Source of the DNA: JAYZAP01 sp964645285
GTDB taxonomy: Bacteria > Pseudomonadota > Alphaproteobacteria > JAAXGF01
Assembly: GCA_964645285.1 (NCBI GenBank)
Contig: CAZYDR010000008.1
Coordinates: 1-54,455, forward strand
Direction: 5' to 3'
Length of the DNA: 54,455 nt
Each line of letters starts with the position of its first letter. Positions within the stretch are counted from its first letter, which is position 1. Below, piece after piece: positions 24,032-31,441 of the stretch. The position numbers were made by a program, and so were the translations under genes. The notes under the pieces were generated by a model. That model did not search any database. It was not told the DNA's origin and saw only the letters and a list, made by a program, of their open reading frames with translations.

Positions 24032-25021
24032 TCAGATCCGCCAGGCCGAGTGCAGCGCCGCCACGCCGCCCGACAGGTTGCGGTAGCGGCACTGGCCGAG
24101 GCCGGCATCGGTGATCATGGCCTTGAATGTCTCCTGGTCGGAAAACTGGCGAATGCTCTCCACCAGATACTGATAGGATTTCCGGTCGTTGGCGACGATC
24201 TCGCCCAACAGCGGCAGCAGTTTGAAGGAATAGGCGTCGTAGAGCGGCTCGAGGGCGGGCAGGACCACATGGCTGAATTCGAGGCAGAGGAAGCGGCCGC
24301 CGGGGCGCAGCACGCGCCGGGCCTCGGCCAGGGCGTCGTCGAGGCGGGTGACGTTGCGAATGCCGAAAGCGATGGTCACCGCGTCCACCGAACCGTCGGC
24401 CAGGGGCAGGGCCTCGGCATCGCCGCACAGCCAGTCGATACCGGAAATTATACCCCGGTCGAGAGCGTGGTCGCGACCCACCGCCAGCATGGCCGGGTTG
24501 ATGTCGCACACGGAGACATGGGCGTCGGCGGCCCGTTCCAGAATGCGAAAGGCGATGTCGCCGGTGCCGCCGGCCACGTCGGCGATGCGCATGGCGCCCC
24601 GGGGCTTGAGCCAAGCGATCATTTCGGCTTTCCACAGACGATGGATACCCATGCTCATAAGATCGTTCATGAGGTTGTATTTCGGCGCCACGCTGGCAAA
24701 CACCTCGGCCACCATGCCGGCTTTGTCGGCCATGGCGACTCTCTGGAACCCGAAGTCGGTCTCGGCGGTTTCGATGGGGTCCTCGCCGGGTGTACTATCA
24801 GGCGCTTCGCCGGCCGGGGTCATGCCGCTGGCGTAATCGCCCAAAAGATCATGGGCAGGCACGTCCAGGGCATCCACCAGCTTGGCGATGGTGACATCGC
24901 GCAGACGCAGGTCGCCCCGTTCCAGCTTGGAAATGGTCGGTTTGCCCAATCCGACAAGTTTTCCAAGGGCTTCCTGGCTCAGACCGCGCTCCCGGCGCCA
25001 GTGACGAATGCGGTTTTCCAT
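24032..25021 (-). CDS. ubiE: UbiE methyltransferase with an N-terminal XRE helix-turn-helix domain
   Basis: C-methyltransferase of ubiquinone (or menaquinone) synthesis fused to a DNA-binding domain. Residues 1-62 are a complete Cro/C1-type HTH (WRRERGLSQEALGKLVGLGK, then PTISKLERGDL). A linker of about 25 residues follows, then an ordinary UbiE from TDFGFQRVAMADKAGMV, with SAM motif ADVAGGTGDIAF at 147-158, DINPAMLA, and the C-terminal NLSGGVAALHSAWRI. Normal UbiE starts near residue 87. No frameshift is involved. No clear SD precedes ATG 25021; an in-frame ATG at 24823 could give a product without the HTH. A palindrome 23 bp upstream (25044-25066) is a possible autoregulatory operator. Confidence 0.93.
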   Translation of the reverse strand: MENRIRHWRRERGLSQEALGKLVGLGKPTISKLERGDLRLRDVTIAKLVDALDVPAHDLLGDYASGMTPAGEAPDSTPGEDPIETAETDFGFQRVAMADKAGMVAEVFASVAPKYNLMNDLMSMGIHRLWKAEMIAWLKPRGAMRIADVAGGTGDIAFRILERAADAHVSVCDINPAMLAVGRDHALDRGIISGIDWLCGDAEALPLADGSVDAVTIAFGIRNVTRLDDALAEARRVLRPGGRFLCLEFSHVVLPALEPLYDAYSFKLLPLLGEIVANDRKSYQYLVESIRQFSDQETFKAMITDAGLGQCRYRNLSGGVAALHSAWRI

Positions 25022-25040
25022 GATTTTTGACGATAATTTT

Positions 25041-25107
25041 GGAAAAGTTTCCTATTTGGAAACTTTAACCCTGAAGGTCGGAGAATCCAAGGGAAACTCG
25101 GGGAAAC
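25041..25107. promoter_or_regulatory. Cluster of GGAAA half-sites between the XRE-UbiE gene and mutM
   Basis: A perfect inverted repeat AAAGTTTCC-TATTT-GGAAACTTT spans 25044-25066. It overlaps a second, GGAAA-AG-TTTCC, at 25041-25052. Two further GGGAAAC copies in direct orientation begin at about 25090 and 25101. The 146-bp gap is divergent between ubiE and mutM. The arrangement looks like an operator for a dimeric HTH protein; the XRE domain encoded next door is the obvious candidate, by inference. Confidence 0.6.
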
Positions 25108-25167
25108 ATCGTACTTGGGTAAGGTAGCCGTGGCGAAGCGCCGCAAAGCCCGCTACCGTGCGCCGCC

Positions 25168-25998
25168 ATGCCCGAACTTCCCGAAGTCGAAACCGTTTGT
25201 CGCGGCCTTGCCCCCCATTTGGTGGGCCGTGTGTTCACCGCCGTGGACCAGCATCGCGACACCCTGCGTATTCCCCTGCCCGACGATTTCGCGGCGCGGC
25301 TTACCGGTCGCCGGGTCACCGCGGTCAATCGCCGGGCCAAGTACATTCTGGTTCATCTCGATGACGGCGCGGTGATGATCGCCCATCTCGGCATGTCGGG
25401 CCGCATGATGATCCACCACGGCGCCGACCCGGCGCGCCAGCGTCACGACCACGTGGTTTTCCACACCGATGGCGACGACCACGTGGTGTTCAACGATGCC
25501 CGCCGTTTCGGTTTGATCACCCTGGCCCGTAGTGACGCGCTGGAGGAGCATCGGCTGTTCGCCGGCCTTGGTCCCGAGCCCCTGGGCAACACCTTCAACG
25601 GTACGGTCCTGGCCGCCGCCCTCAAGGGCAAGCGCACGCCCATCAAGGCCGCCCTGCTCGACCAGCGGGTGGTCGCCGGGGTCGGCAATATCTATGCCTG
25701 CGAGGCTCTGTACCACGCCGGGCTGTCGCCCCGGCGTCTGGCCTATACGGTGGCCGGTCAGCGCGCCGAGCGCTTGGCCAGGACCGTTCGTCAGGTGCTT
25801 ACGGCGGCCATCGAGGCGGGGGGCTCGAGCCTCAGGGATTACGTGCAGTCATCGGGCGAATTGGGGTACTTTCAGCATCGCTTCGCGGTTTATGACCGCG
25901 AGGGTGATAGATGTCCCGGCTGCGACTGCGGCGCCTCCGTGCGTCGCCTGGTCCAGGCCGGACGATCGACCTTCTACTGCAGCCGGAGACAACGTTGA
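25168..25998 (+). CDS. mutM: Formamidopyrimidine-DNA glycosylase (Fpg)
   Basis: Base-excision repair enzyme removing 8-oxoguanine and formamidopyrimidines, with AP lyase activity. The 276 residues begin PELPEVETV, with the catalytic Pro2 and Glu3; Lys58 lies in RRAKYILVHLDDG; the helix-two-turn-helix motif is VVAGVGNIYACEAL. The zinc finger has Cys249, Cys252 and Cys271, but the usual fourth Cys is Arg274 (FYCSRRQR rather than FYCPRCQ); Cys254 could compensate. The stop overlaps the next ATG (TGATG). Confidence 0.95.
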   Translation: MPELPEVETVCRGLAPHLVGRVFTAVDQHRDTLRIPLPDDFAARLTGRRVTAVNRRAKYILVHLDDGAVMIAHLGMSGRMMIHHGADPARQRHDHVVFHTDGDDHVVFNDARRFGLITLARSDALEEHRLFAGLGPEPLGNTFNGTVLAAALKGKRTPIKAALLDQRVVAGVGNIYACEALYHAGLSPRRLAYTVAGQRAERLARTVRQVLTAAIEAGGSSLRDYVQSSGELGYFQHRFAVYDREGDRCPGCDCGASVRRLVQAGRSTFYCSRRQR

Positions 25999-26363
25999 TG
26001 AAAACCTTGGGACCGATCATGGCCCTGCTGTTATGCAGCGCGCTTCTATGGACGCCCCTTGCTGCTCAAGAGAGCAACGTCTTCGTTGCCGGTATCGAGG
26101 ATCTGCCTCTCATGGGCGGATTGATCGAGGATGGCGACGCTGGCCTGGTGTTCGACAAACCCGAGGGCCGCATCGTCGAGGCCTATGCCACCGGCGAGGT
26201 TACCGCGTCGGCGGTGCGGGCATTCTACACCGCGACCCTGGCCCAACTGGGTTGGCAAGCCAGCGACGACGGTGCCTATCAACGAGACGACGAGAGCCTT
26301 CGAATCGTCATCAGCGGCGTCGATGGAGCCCTGACCGTACAGTTTTCCCTATCTCCCAACTGA
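25998..26363 (+). CDS. Small exported protein of unknown function
   Basis: A 121-residue protein whose ATG overlaps the mutM stop codon. The N-terminus MKTLGPIMALLLCSALLWTP with LAAQE after it is a clear signal peptide, so the product is likely periplasmic. The mature part has the pattern VFDKPEGRIVEAYATGEV, AVRAFYTATLAQLGW, then QRDDESLRIVISG, recalling small alpha/beta exported proteins often encoded near mutM and enoyl-CoA hydratase in alphaproteobacteria. I cannot name a function. Confidence 0.75.
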   Translation: MKTLGPIMALLLCSALLWTPLAAQESNVFVAGIEDLPLMGGLIEDGDAGLVFDKPEGRIVEAYATGEVTASAVRAFYTATLAQLGWQASDDGAYQRDDESLRIVISGVDGALTVQFSLSPN

Positions 26364-26385
26364 TTACCCTTCAAGGAACGCGACC

Positions 26386-27159
26386 ATGTCTTATGAGACC
26401 ATTACCACCGAGCTGCGCGGCGCCGTCGCCCTCATCACCTTCAACCGGCCCAAGGCGCTTAACGCCCTCAATGGCGAGATGATCGGCGAGCTTAACCAGG
26501 CTCTCGACGGCTTCGAGGCCGACGACGCGGTCCGCGCCATGGTGGTGACCGGCAGCGAGCGTGCCTTCGCCGCCGGCGCCGACGTCAAGGAAATGCAGTC
26601 CAAGACCTATGCCCAAGTCGCCAAGAACGATTTCATCGCGCCGTGGGAGCGTATCAACCGCTGCCGCAAGCCGGTGATCGCGGCGGTCGCCGGTTATGCC
26701 CTGGGCGGCGGCTGCGAGGTCGCCATGATGTGCGACACCATTATCGCCGCCGACAATGCCAAGTTCGGCCAGCCGGAAATCACCCTGGGCGTGATTCCCG
26801 GCGCCGGCGGCACCCAGCGCCTGACCCGCGCCGTGGGCAAGGCCAAAGCCATGGATATGGTGTTGACCGGCCGCATGATGGATGCCGCCGAAGCCGAGCG
26901 TTCGGGCCTGGTGAGCCGGGTGGTGTCGGCGGAGGAATTGCTCGACACCGCGATCAAGGCGGCCGAGACCATCGCCAAGATGTCCGCCCCGGCGGCGGTC
27001 ATGGCCAAGGAGGCGGTCAACCGGGTCTTTGAGATGACTTTGGTCGAGGGCGTGCGCTTCGAACGGCGCCTGTTCCAGTCGTGCTTTGCCACGGCGGATC
27101 AGAAAGAAGGCATGGCCGCCTTTGTAGAGAAACGCCCCGCCGACTTTAGCGATTGCTAG
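26386..27159 (+). CDS. Enoyl-CoA hydratase
   Basis: Crotonase-fold enzyme that hydrates trans-2-enoyl-CoA in fatty acid beta-oxidation. Of 257 residues, the oxyanion-hole segments are AAGADVKEM and GYALGGGCE, and both catalytic glutamates are present, in GGGCE and in FGQPEITLGVIPGAGG. The C-terminal helices include ADQKEGMAAFVEKRPADF. The start follows AAGGAACGCGACC. It is very close in pattern to mitochondrial short-chain hydratase. The stop codon lies inside a perfect palindrome at 27148-27169. Confidence 0.95.
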   Translation: MSYETITTELRGAVALITFNRPKALNALNGEMIGELNQALDGFEADDAVRAMVVTGSERAFAAGADVKEMQSKTYAQVAKNDFIAPWERINRCRKPVIAAVAGYALGGGCEVAMMCDTIIAADNAKFGQPEITLGVIPGAGGTQRLTRAVGKAKAMDMVLTGRMMDAAEAERSGLVSRVVSAEELLDTAIKAAETIAKMSAPAAVMAKEAVNRVFEMTLVEGVRFERRLFQSCFATADQKEGMAAFVEKRPADFSDC

Positions 27160-27169
27160 AGCAATCGCT
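27148..27169 (+). terminator. Palindrome over the enoyl-CoA hydratase stop codon
   Basis: AGCGATTGCT, a 2-bp spacer AG that is part of the TAG stop, and AGCAATCGCT form a perfect 10-bp inverted repeat, followed by GCTTTATTGGTTTGG. This could terminate transcription of the mutM-echA unit. The same GCGATTG/CAATCGC words recur as a hairpin at 27377-27393, on the other side of the repeat region. Confidence 0.45.
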
Positions 27170-27200
27170 GCTTTATTGGTTTGGCCCCCAATTACTGGGC

Positions 27201-27393
27201 GCGGACATCCGTCCGCTTGGCTCCCGCCGCATAAGCGGCGACCCGCAGTCGCGGGCTGAAAGAAAGCAAGGATGAAGAATTCCAGGGGTCATACTTATGG
27301 CCGCTGGCAAGCGCGACCTCGCGTCGCCGCTTATGCGGCGGGAGCCCGCGTGGCGCTTGAACGCACTTTCCAAAAACAATCGCGCAGCGATTG
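27201..27393. repeat. Nested-hairpin (REPIN/MITE-like) element upstream of rpsT
   Basis: Two perfect 24-bp inverted arms at 27219-27242 and 27323-27346 enclose about 80 bp. Each arm contains its own hairpin (CGCCGCATAAGCGGCG and its reverse complement). Three more small hairpins are nearby: GCGGAC-ATCC-GTCCGC at 27201-27216, CCCGC-AGTC-GCGGG at 27242-27255 and CAATCGC-GCA-GCGATTG at 27377-27393. The 331-bp interval 27160-27490 has no gene. A pair of inverted REP-like hairpins resembles a REPIN; no second copy is in the window. Confidence 0.65.
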
Positions 27394-27490
27394 ACGAGAC
27401 ACGCCGCGAGCGATATAACCGCGCCCTTGAATTTGCGCGCCAGCGCAGACCCTGATATTCGCGCATCAGCACAGAGACAAACGGACTCAC

Positions 27491-27751
27491 ATGGCCCAAC
27501 ATAAATCGGCAAAGAAGCGTATCCGGCAGATCGAGCGCCGCACCAAGGTGAACCGCAACCGCTCGAGCCGCATCCGCACCTATATCAAATTGGTCGAGAC
27601 GGCGATCACCAGCGGTGACAAGGAGGCGGCCCAGACGGCGCTCCGCGAGGCCCAGCCCGAAATCATGCGGGGCGTCACCAAGGGCATGCTTCACCGCAAC
27701 CATGCGGCCCGCAAAATTTCACGACTTTCGGCGCGCATCAAGGCGATCTGA
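27491..27751 (+). CDS. rpsT: 30S ribosomal protein S20
   Basis: Helical ribosomal protein that binds 16S rRNA near the 5' domain and helix 44. The 86 residues show the family pattern: basic N-terminus AQHKSAKKRIRQIERRTKVNRNR, then SRIRTYIKLVETAI, and the C-terminal GMLHRNHAARKISRLSARI. Placement shortly before dnaA is common in alphaproteobacteria. It follows the nested-hairpin repeat region and starts 98 bp after its last hairpin. Confidence 0.96.
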   Translation: MAQHKSAKKRIRQIERRTKVNRNRSSRIRTYIKLVETAITSGDKEAAQTALREAQPEIMRGVTKGMLHRNHAARKISRLSARIKAI

Positions 27752-28158
27752 TTGGCGTTGTCAGCCGGTGGCTTTGGCCCTCGACCGTGATCCACGATAT
27801 ATAATTTCGACCGGTTCGCTTCAACGGCGGGTGGTGGCTGCATCGATTCCATACAGCCCAAAATTTCGTCTGTCTGGCGGAATCCAGAAATATTTTTTTT
27901 CGTTCTTATTACGGACCTGTTGCAAGCCATCCTGCCTCCGTCTACTCTTTGTCCTGCGGCGGTCAAGGCTGCATTGTCGCGGGTTCGTACATTACGACGA
28001 TTATTAAGTAACACCAGTTGGTGCTCGCGCACCGATTGAGTGGGGAAGTGTCTTAAAAATACTCTAGGTGTCAGGGATACGACTATTGATCGCTTTGGGT
28101 GGTTTGCTTTATGTATGGTCAGAGTACGGTTGGCGGCGTCTGTCAGGGGCGGAAACGG
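27752..28158. other. 407-bp non-coding interval before the rhodanese gene
   Basis: This stretch is visibly more AT-rich than its surroundings (for example TATATAATTTCG near 27799 and AATATTTTTTTTCG near 27890). I find no credible gene, no tRNA and no consensus DnaA box (TTATCCACA) on either strand; the nearest is TGATCCACG at about 27788 with three mismatches. It probably carries the rpsT terminator and a promoter for the rhodanese-dnaA unit; an origin function cannot be supported. Confidence 0.5.
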
Positions 28159-28632
28159 ATGGTCATGGGGGTTGATGAAATCTACGCGAAAGTCGCGGAA
28201 CAGGCTGGTTCCGAGGTAGGTTACGCGGGTACCGTCACCGTCGATGAAGCTTGGCGTCTGCTTGCTGATGATCCCGATGCCGTTCTCGTGGATGTTCGTA
28301 CCAAGGCCGAGTGGACTTATGTGGGGGTTCCTGATCTGAGTGATCTGGGTAAAGAGATGGTGCTGGCACAATGGCAAATTTTTCCATCAATGGTTGAGAA
28401 CGTGAAATTCACCAGTGAGCTGATCGCCACGGGTGTAACCAGCGATAAGGCGGCTCTGTTGATGTGCCGAACACAGGTCCGCAGTGCCCAGGCGGCGACC
28501 GCTTTGACGGCCCGGGGATACGCCCGCTGCTATGTGGTGGACGGCGGTTTTGAAGGCCAGCCGGATGAGCGGAAACACCGGGGCACCCGCGATGGTTGGA
28601 AGGCTGCCGGGCTTCCCTGGGTCCAGGGTTGA
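28159..28632 (+). CDS. Rhodanese-like domain protein
   Basis: A single-domain sulfurtransferase-like protein of 157 residues. ATG 28159 is chosen because GGGGCGGAAAC stands just upstream; ATG 28165 or an upstream in-frame ATG at 28099 are alternatives. The domain runs from TVTVDEAWRLLADDPDAVLVDVRTKAEWTY to VDGGFEGQPDE, with the active-site loop MCRTQVRSAQAA, where Cys begins a CRxxxRS loop instead of the common CxxGxRS. Its third codon positions are less GC-rich than the neighbours. It ends 3 bp before dnaA and is likely cotranscribed with it, which is not the usual neighbour. Confidence 0.85.
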   Translation: MVMGVDEIYAKVAEQAGSEVGYAGTVTVDEAWRLLADDPDAVLVDVRTKAEWTYVGVPDLSDLGKEMVLAQWQIFPSMVENVKFTSELIATGVTSDKAALLMCRTQVRSAQAATALTARGYARCYVVDGGFEGQPDERKHRGTRDGWKAAGLPWVQG

Positions 28633-28635
28633 GCC

Positions 28636-30060
28636 ATGACCGATAGGGGAAAAGGCCTGCCGTCAGCACCGACCAACGACCAGTGGTCGCGGGTCCGCGG
28701 TCGGCTGCGGGCCGAGTTCGGCGACGCCGCCTTCAAGAGCTGGCTGCAGCCGATCCGCCTGGCCGGCGTCGAAGGCGGCCGGGTCTCCATGAACGTGCCG
28801 ACCCGCTTCATGCGCGACTGGGTCATGTCGCGTTACGCCGATCGCATTCGCTCCCTGTGGCGCGGCGAAGATGCGTCGATTAACAATATCGACATCGTAG
28901 TCCATGGCGGCGGCCAGAAGGCGTCAACGGGGGCGGCGTCAACGGCTACGGCGCCAGTGGACGAGACGCCTGTGGCCAGCGATGTTCCGGTTGCCCCAGT
29001 GATCGTCGGCACCGACGAGGGGCCGGATCTTGGTGTCGCCAGCCGTCTTGACCAGCGCTTTACCTTTGACAATTTCGTGGTCGGCAAATCCAACGAGTTT
29101 GCCTATGCGGCGGCACGCCGGGTTGCCGACGCGGACACGGTCCAGTTCAACCCGTTGTTCATTTATGGCGGTGTCGGCCTCGGCAAGACCCACCTGATGC
29201 ACGCCATCGCCTGGCACATTCGCCAGGCCGACCCCAGCCGGCGGGTGGTCTATCTCTCGGCCGAGAAGTTCATGTACCAGTTCATCCAGGCGCTGCGCTT
29301 CAAGAACACCATGACCTTCAAGGAGCATTTCCGCTCCATCGACGTGCTGATGATCGACGACGTCCAATTCATCGGTGGTAAAGATTCCACCCAGGAAGAG
29401 TTCTTCCATACCTTCAACGCCCTGGTTGAGCAGAATCACCGGTTGGTCATCACCGGCGACCGTTCGCCGTCGGACCTGGACGGCATGGAGGAGCGGCTGC
29501 GCTCGCGCCTTGGATGGGGCCTGGTCGCCGATATCCACCCCACCGATTACGAGCTGCGTCTCGGCATCCTGCAATCCAAGTCCGAGTTGCTGGAGAGCGT
29601 CACCGTCCCCGAACGGGTGCTAGAGTTTCTGGCCCACAAGATTACCTCGAGTGTGCGTGAGCTCGAAGGCGCCCTCAACCGGGTTGTGGCCCATGCCACC
29701 TTGATCGGCCGGCCGGTGACCCTGGAGACCACCCAGGAACTGCTCCAGGACGTGCTGCGCGCCAATGACCGCCGGATTACAATTGAGGAAATTCAGAAGC
29801 GGGTCGCCGAGCACTTCAATATTCGCCTCGCCGACATGCATTCAGCGCGCCGCGCCCGGGCGGTGGCCCGGCCCCGTCAGGTCGCCATGTATCTGGCCAA
29901 GCAGCTGACCTCGCGCAGCCTGCCCGAGATTGGCCGCAAGTTCGGTGGCCGCGACCACACCACGGTGATGCATGCGGTCAAGAAGGTCGAACAGCTGCGC
30001 GAAACCGACGCTGCTTTCGCCGAGGATATCGATCTCCTGCGGCGCATGCTCGAGAGCTGA
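28636..30060 (+). CDS. dnaA: Chromosomal replication initiator protein DnaA
   Basis: AAA+ ATPase that binds DnaA boxes and opens the replication origin. The 474 residues show domain I (WSRVRGRLRAEFGDAAFKSWL), a variable linker near 95-135, the AAA+ core with Walker A GGVGLGKT at 178-185 and Walker B VLMIDDVQF, and the C-terminal DNA-binding domain with the signature GGRDHTTVMHAVKKV. It follows the rhodanese gene by 3 bp, and dnaN-recF-gyrB follow in the ancestral order. Confidence 0.98.
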   Translation: MTDRGKGLPSAPTNDQWSRVRGRLRAEFGDAAFKSWLQPIRLAGVEGGRVSMNVPTRFMRDWVMSRYADRIRSLWRGEDASINNIDIVVHGGGQKASTGAASTATAPVDETPVASDVPVAPVIVGTDEGPDLGVASRLDQRFTFDNFVVGKSNEFAYAAARRVADADTVQFNPLFIYGGVGLGKTHLMHAIAWHIRQADPSRRVVYLSAEKFMYQFIQALRFKNTMTFKEHFRSIDVLMIDDVQFIGGKDSTQEEFFHTFNALVEQNHRLVITGDRSPSDLDGMEERLRSRLGWGLVADIHPTDYELRLGILQSKSELLESVTVPERVLEFLAHKITSSVRELEGALNRVVAHATLIGRPVTLETTQELLQDVLRANDRRITIEEIQKRVAEHFNIRLADMHSARRARAVARPRQVAMYLAKQLTSRSLPEIGRKFGGRDHTTVMHAVKKVEQLRETDAAFAEDIDLLRRMLES

Positions 30061-30146
30061 CGGCGGGTTTTCCTCCGGTCCGGATGGGGTTCTGTTCGGC
30101 GGTTGATCGCAGCCCCGTAGCGCCGCCGTCTGAAGTGCTAAAATAG

Positions 30147-30174
30147 TGCTGAATCTAATGGCTTCTGCTATAGT
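30147..30174 (+). promoter_or_regulatory. Candidate dnaN promoter
   Basis: TATAGT at 30169-30174 is a good -10; upstream TGCTGA (30147-30152, 16-bp spacing) is a weak -35. It lies in the 252-bp dnaA-dnaN gap, directly before the 16-bp palindrome at 30175-30190. Transcription would begin within that palindrome. Confidence 0.4.
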
Positions 30175-30190
30175 CGCGAAAATTTTCGCG
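30175..30190. promoter_or_regulatory. Perfect 16-bp palindrome upstream of dnaN
   Basis: CGCGAAAATTTTCGCG is perfectly self-complementary with no spacer, begins immediately after the candidate -10 TATAGT and lies about 123 bp before the dnaN start. A spacer-free palindrome cannot form a good RNA hairpin loop, so a dimeric DNA-binding protein site is more likely than a terminator. The binder is unknown. Confidence 0.55.
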
Positions 30191-30312
30191 GGATACCGGG
30201 TCAGTGACTCGGTCCGGCTGTCGCGGTGACTGAAACGACTGGTCTTCCAACTTGATTACACCGGGGGCGGAAGACCCAAGAGCGAGCTTATTGAACCCAA
30301 GAAACTGGCCCC

Positions 30313-31431
30313 ATGAAACTGACAATTGAACGCGCTGATCTGCTCAAGTCCCTGGCCCATGTTCAGAGTGTCGTCGAGCGACGCACGACGATTCCCATCC
30401 TGTCCAATGTGCGGCTCGATGGTGGCGGCGCCCGCCTTGCGGTAACCGCGACCGACATGGATCTGGCGGTGGTCGAGAACGTCGCCGCCGAGGTTGGCCA
30501 GGATGGTGTCACCACGGCGCCGGCTCATACGCTTTACGATATCGTACGCAAGCTGCCCGACGGCGCCCAGGTCGAGCTCGAGACCGGTGACGATGGCGCC
30601 AGCCTGTCGCTCAGTTCCGGCCATGCCCGGTTCTCGCTGCCCTGTCAGCCGGCCGATGAATTTCCGGTCATGGCCGAGGGCGATTTCAGCCACAACTTAG
30701 CCTTGGCGGCGGCCAGCCTGCGCCGCCTGATCGACAAGGCGCGCTTCGCCATTTCCACCGAGGAGACCCGCTACTACCTCAACGGCATTTATCTTCACGC
30801 GGTGACCGACGGCGACGCCGCCAGCTTGCGCGCCGTGGCCACCGATGGTCACCGATTGTCGCAGGTTGACGTGGCCCTGCCCGACGGCGCCGCCGGCATG
30901 CCCGGCATCATCGTGCCGCGCAAGGCGGTGACCGAGCTGCGTAAGCTGATTGACGAGTTCGACGGTGACGTGGCGGTCTCCCTGTCGGAGACCAAGATCC
31001 GTTTTGCCTTCGACGAGGTGGTGCTGATCTCCAAGCTGATCGACGGCACCTTCCCCGACTACAACCGGGTGATTCCCAGCGACAACACCAAGCTGCTGGA
31101 GATCGAGGGCGAGCGCTTTTCCCGGGCGGTTGATCTGGTGTCCACCGTATCGACCGAGAAGACCCGGTCGGTCAAACTGGCGCTCAGCAAGGACCAGCTG
31201 GTGGTTTCGGCCAACAGCCCCGACAACGCCAGCGCCGACGAGAAGCTCGATGTGGATTATGACTCGGACGAGCTGCAGATCGGTTTCAATTCACGCTACC
31301 TGCTCGATGTTACCAGCCAGGTGGACGGCGACCGTATCCGGTTTGCCATGGCCGATGCCGCGTCGCCGACCCTGGTCTATGACACCGGTGACGACGATGC
31401 ACTGTATGTGCTGATGCCCATGCGGGTGTGA
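30313..31431 (+). CDS. dnaN: DNA polymerase III subunit beta (sliding clamp)
   Basis: Ring-shaped dimeric clamp that tethers DNA polymerase III to DNA. The 372 residues begin MKLTIERADLLKSLAHVQSVVERRTTIPILSN in three-domain clamp order, with SGHARFSLPCQPADEFP, ISTEETRYYLNGIYLH, VATDGHRLSQVD and the C-terminal LMPMRV that ends nearly all clamps. It follows dnaA after a regulated-looking gap and directly precedes recF. Confidence 0.98.
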   Translation: MKLTIERADLLKSLAHVQSVVERRTTIPILSNVRLDGGGARLAVTATDMDLAVVENVAAEVGQDGVTTAPAHTLYDIVRKLPDGAQVELETGDDGASLSLSSGHARFSLPCQPADEFPVMAEGDFSHNLALAAASLRRLIDKARFAISTEETRYYLNGIYLHAVTDGDAASLRAVATDGHRLSQVDVALPDGAAGMPGIIVPRKAVTELRKLIDEFDGDVAVSLSETKIRFAFDEVVLISKLIDGTFPDYNRVIPSDNTKLLEIEGERFSRAVDLVSTVSTEKTRSVKLALSKDQLVVSANSPDNASADEKLDVDYDSDELQIGFNSRYLLDVTSQVDGDRIRFAMADAASPTLVYDTGDDDALYVLMPMRV

Positions 31432-31441
31432 GGGGGCTTTT

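Noticed and set aside
25532..26482. 316-codon plus-strand open frame overlapping mutM and the small exported protein
   Set aside because: Out of frame with mutM and Arg/Ser/Pro-rich; a frame shadow.
27960..28020. Possible tRNA from a GGTTCGTAC T-loop-like sequence
   Set aside because: No acceptor stem, anticodon arm or matching T-stem could be drawn around it.
27752..28158. Replication origin upstream of dnaA
   Set aside because: AT-rich, but no cluster of TTATCCACA-type DnaA boxes on either strand, nor in 30061-30312.
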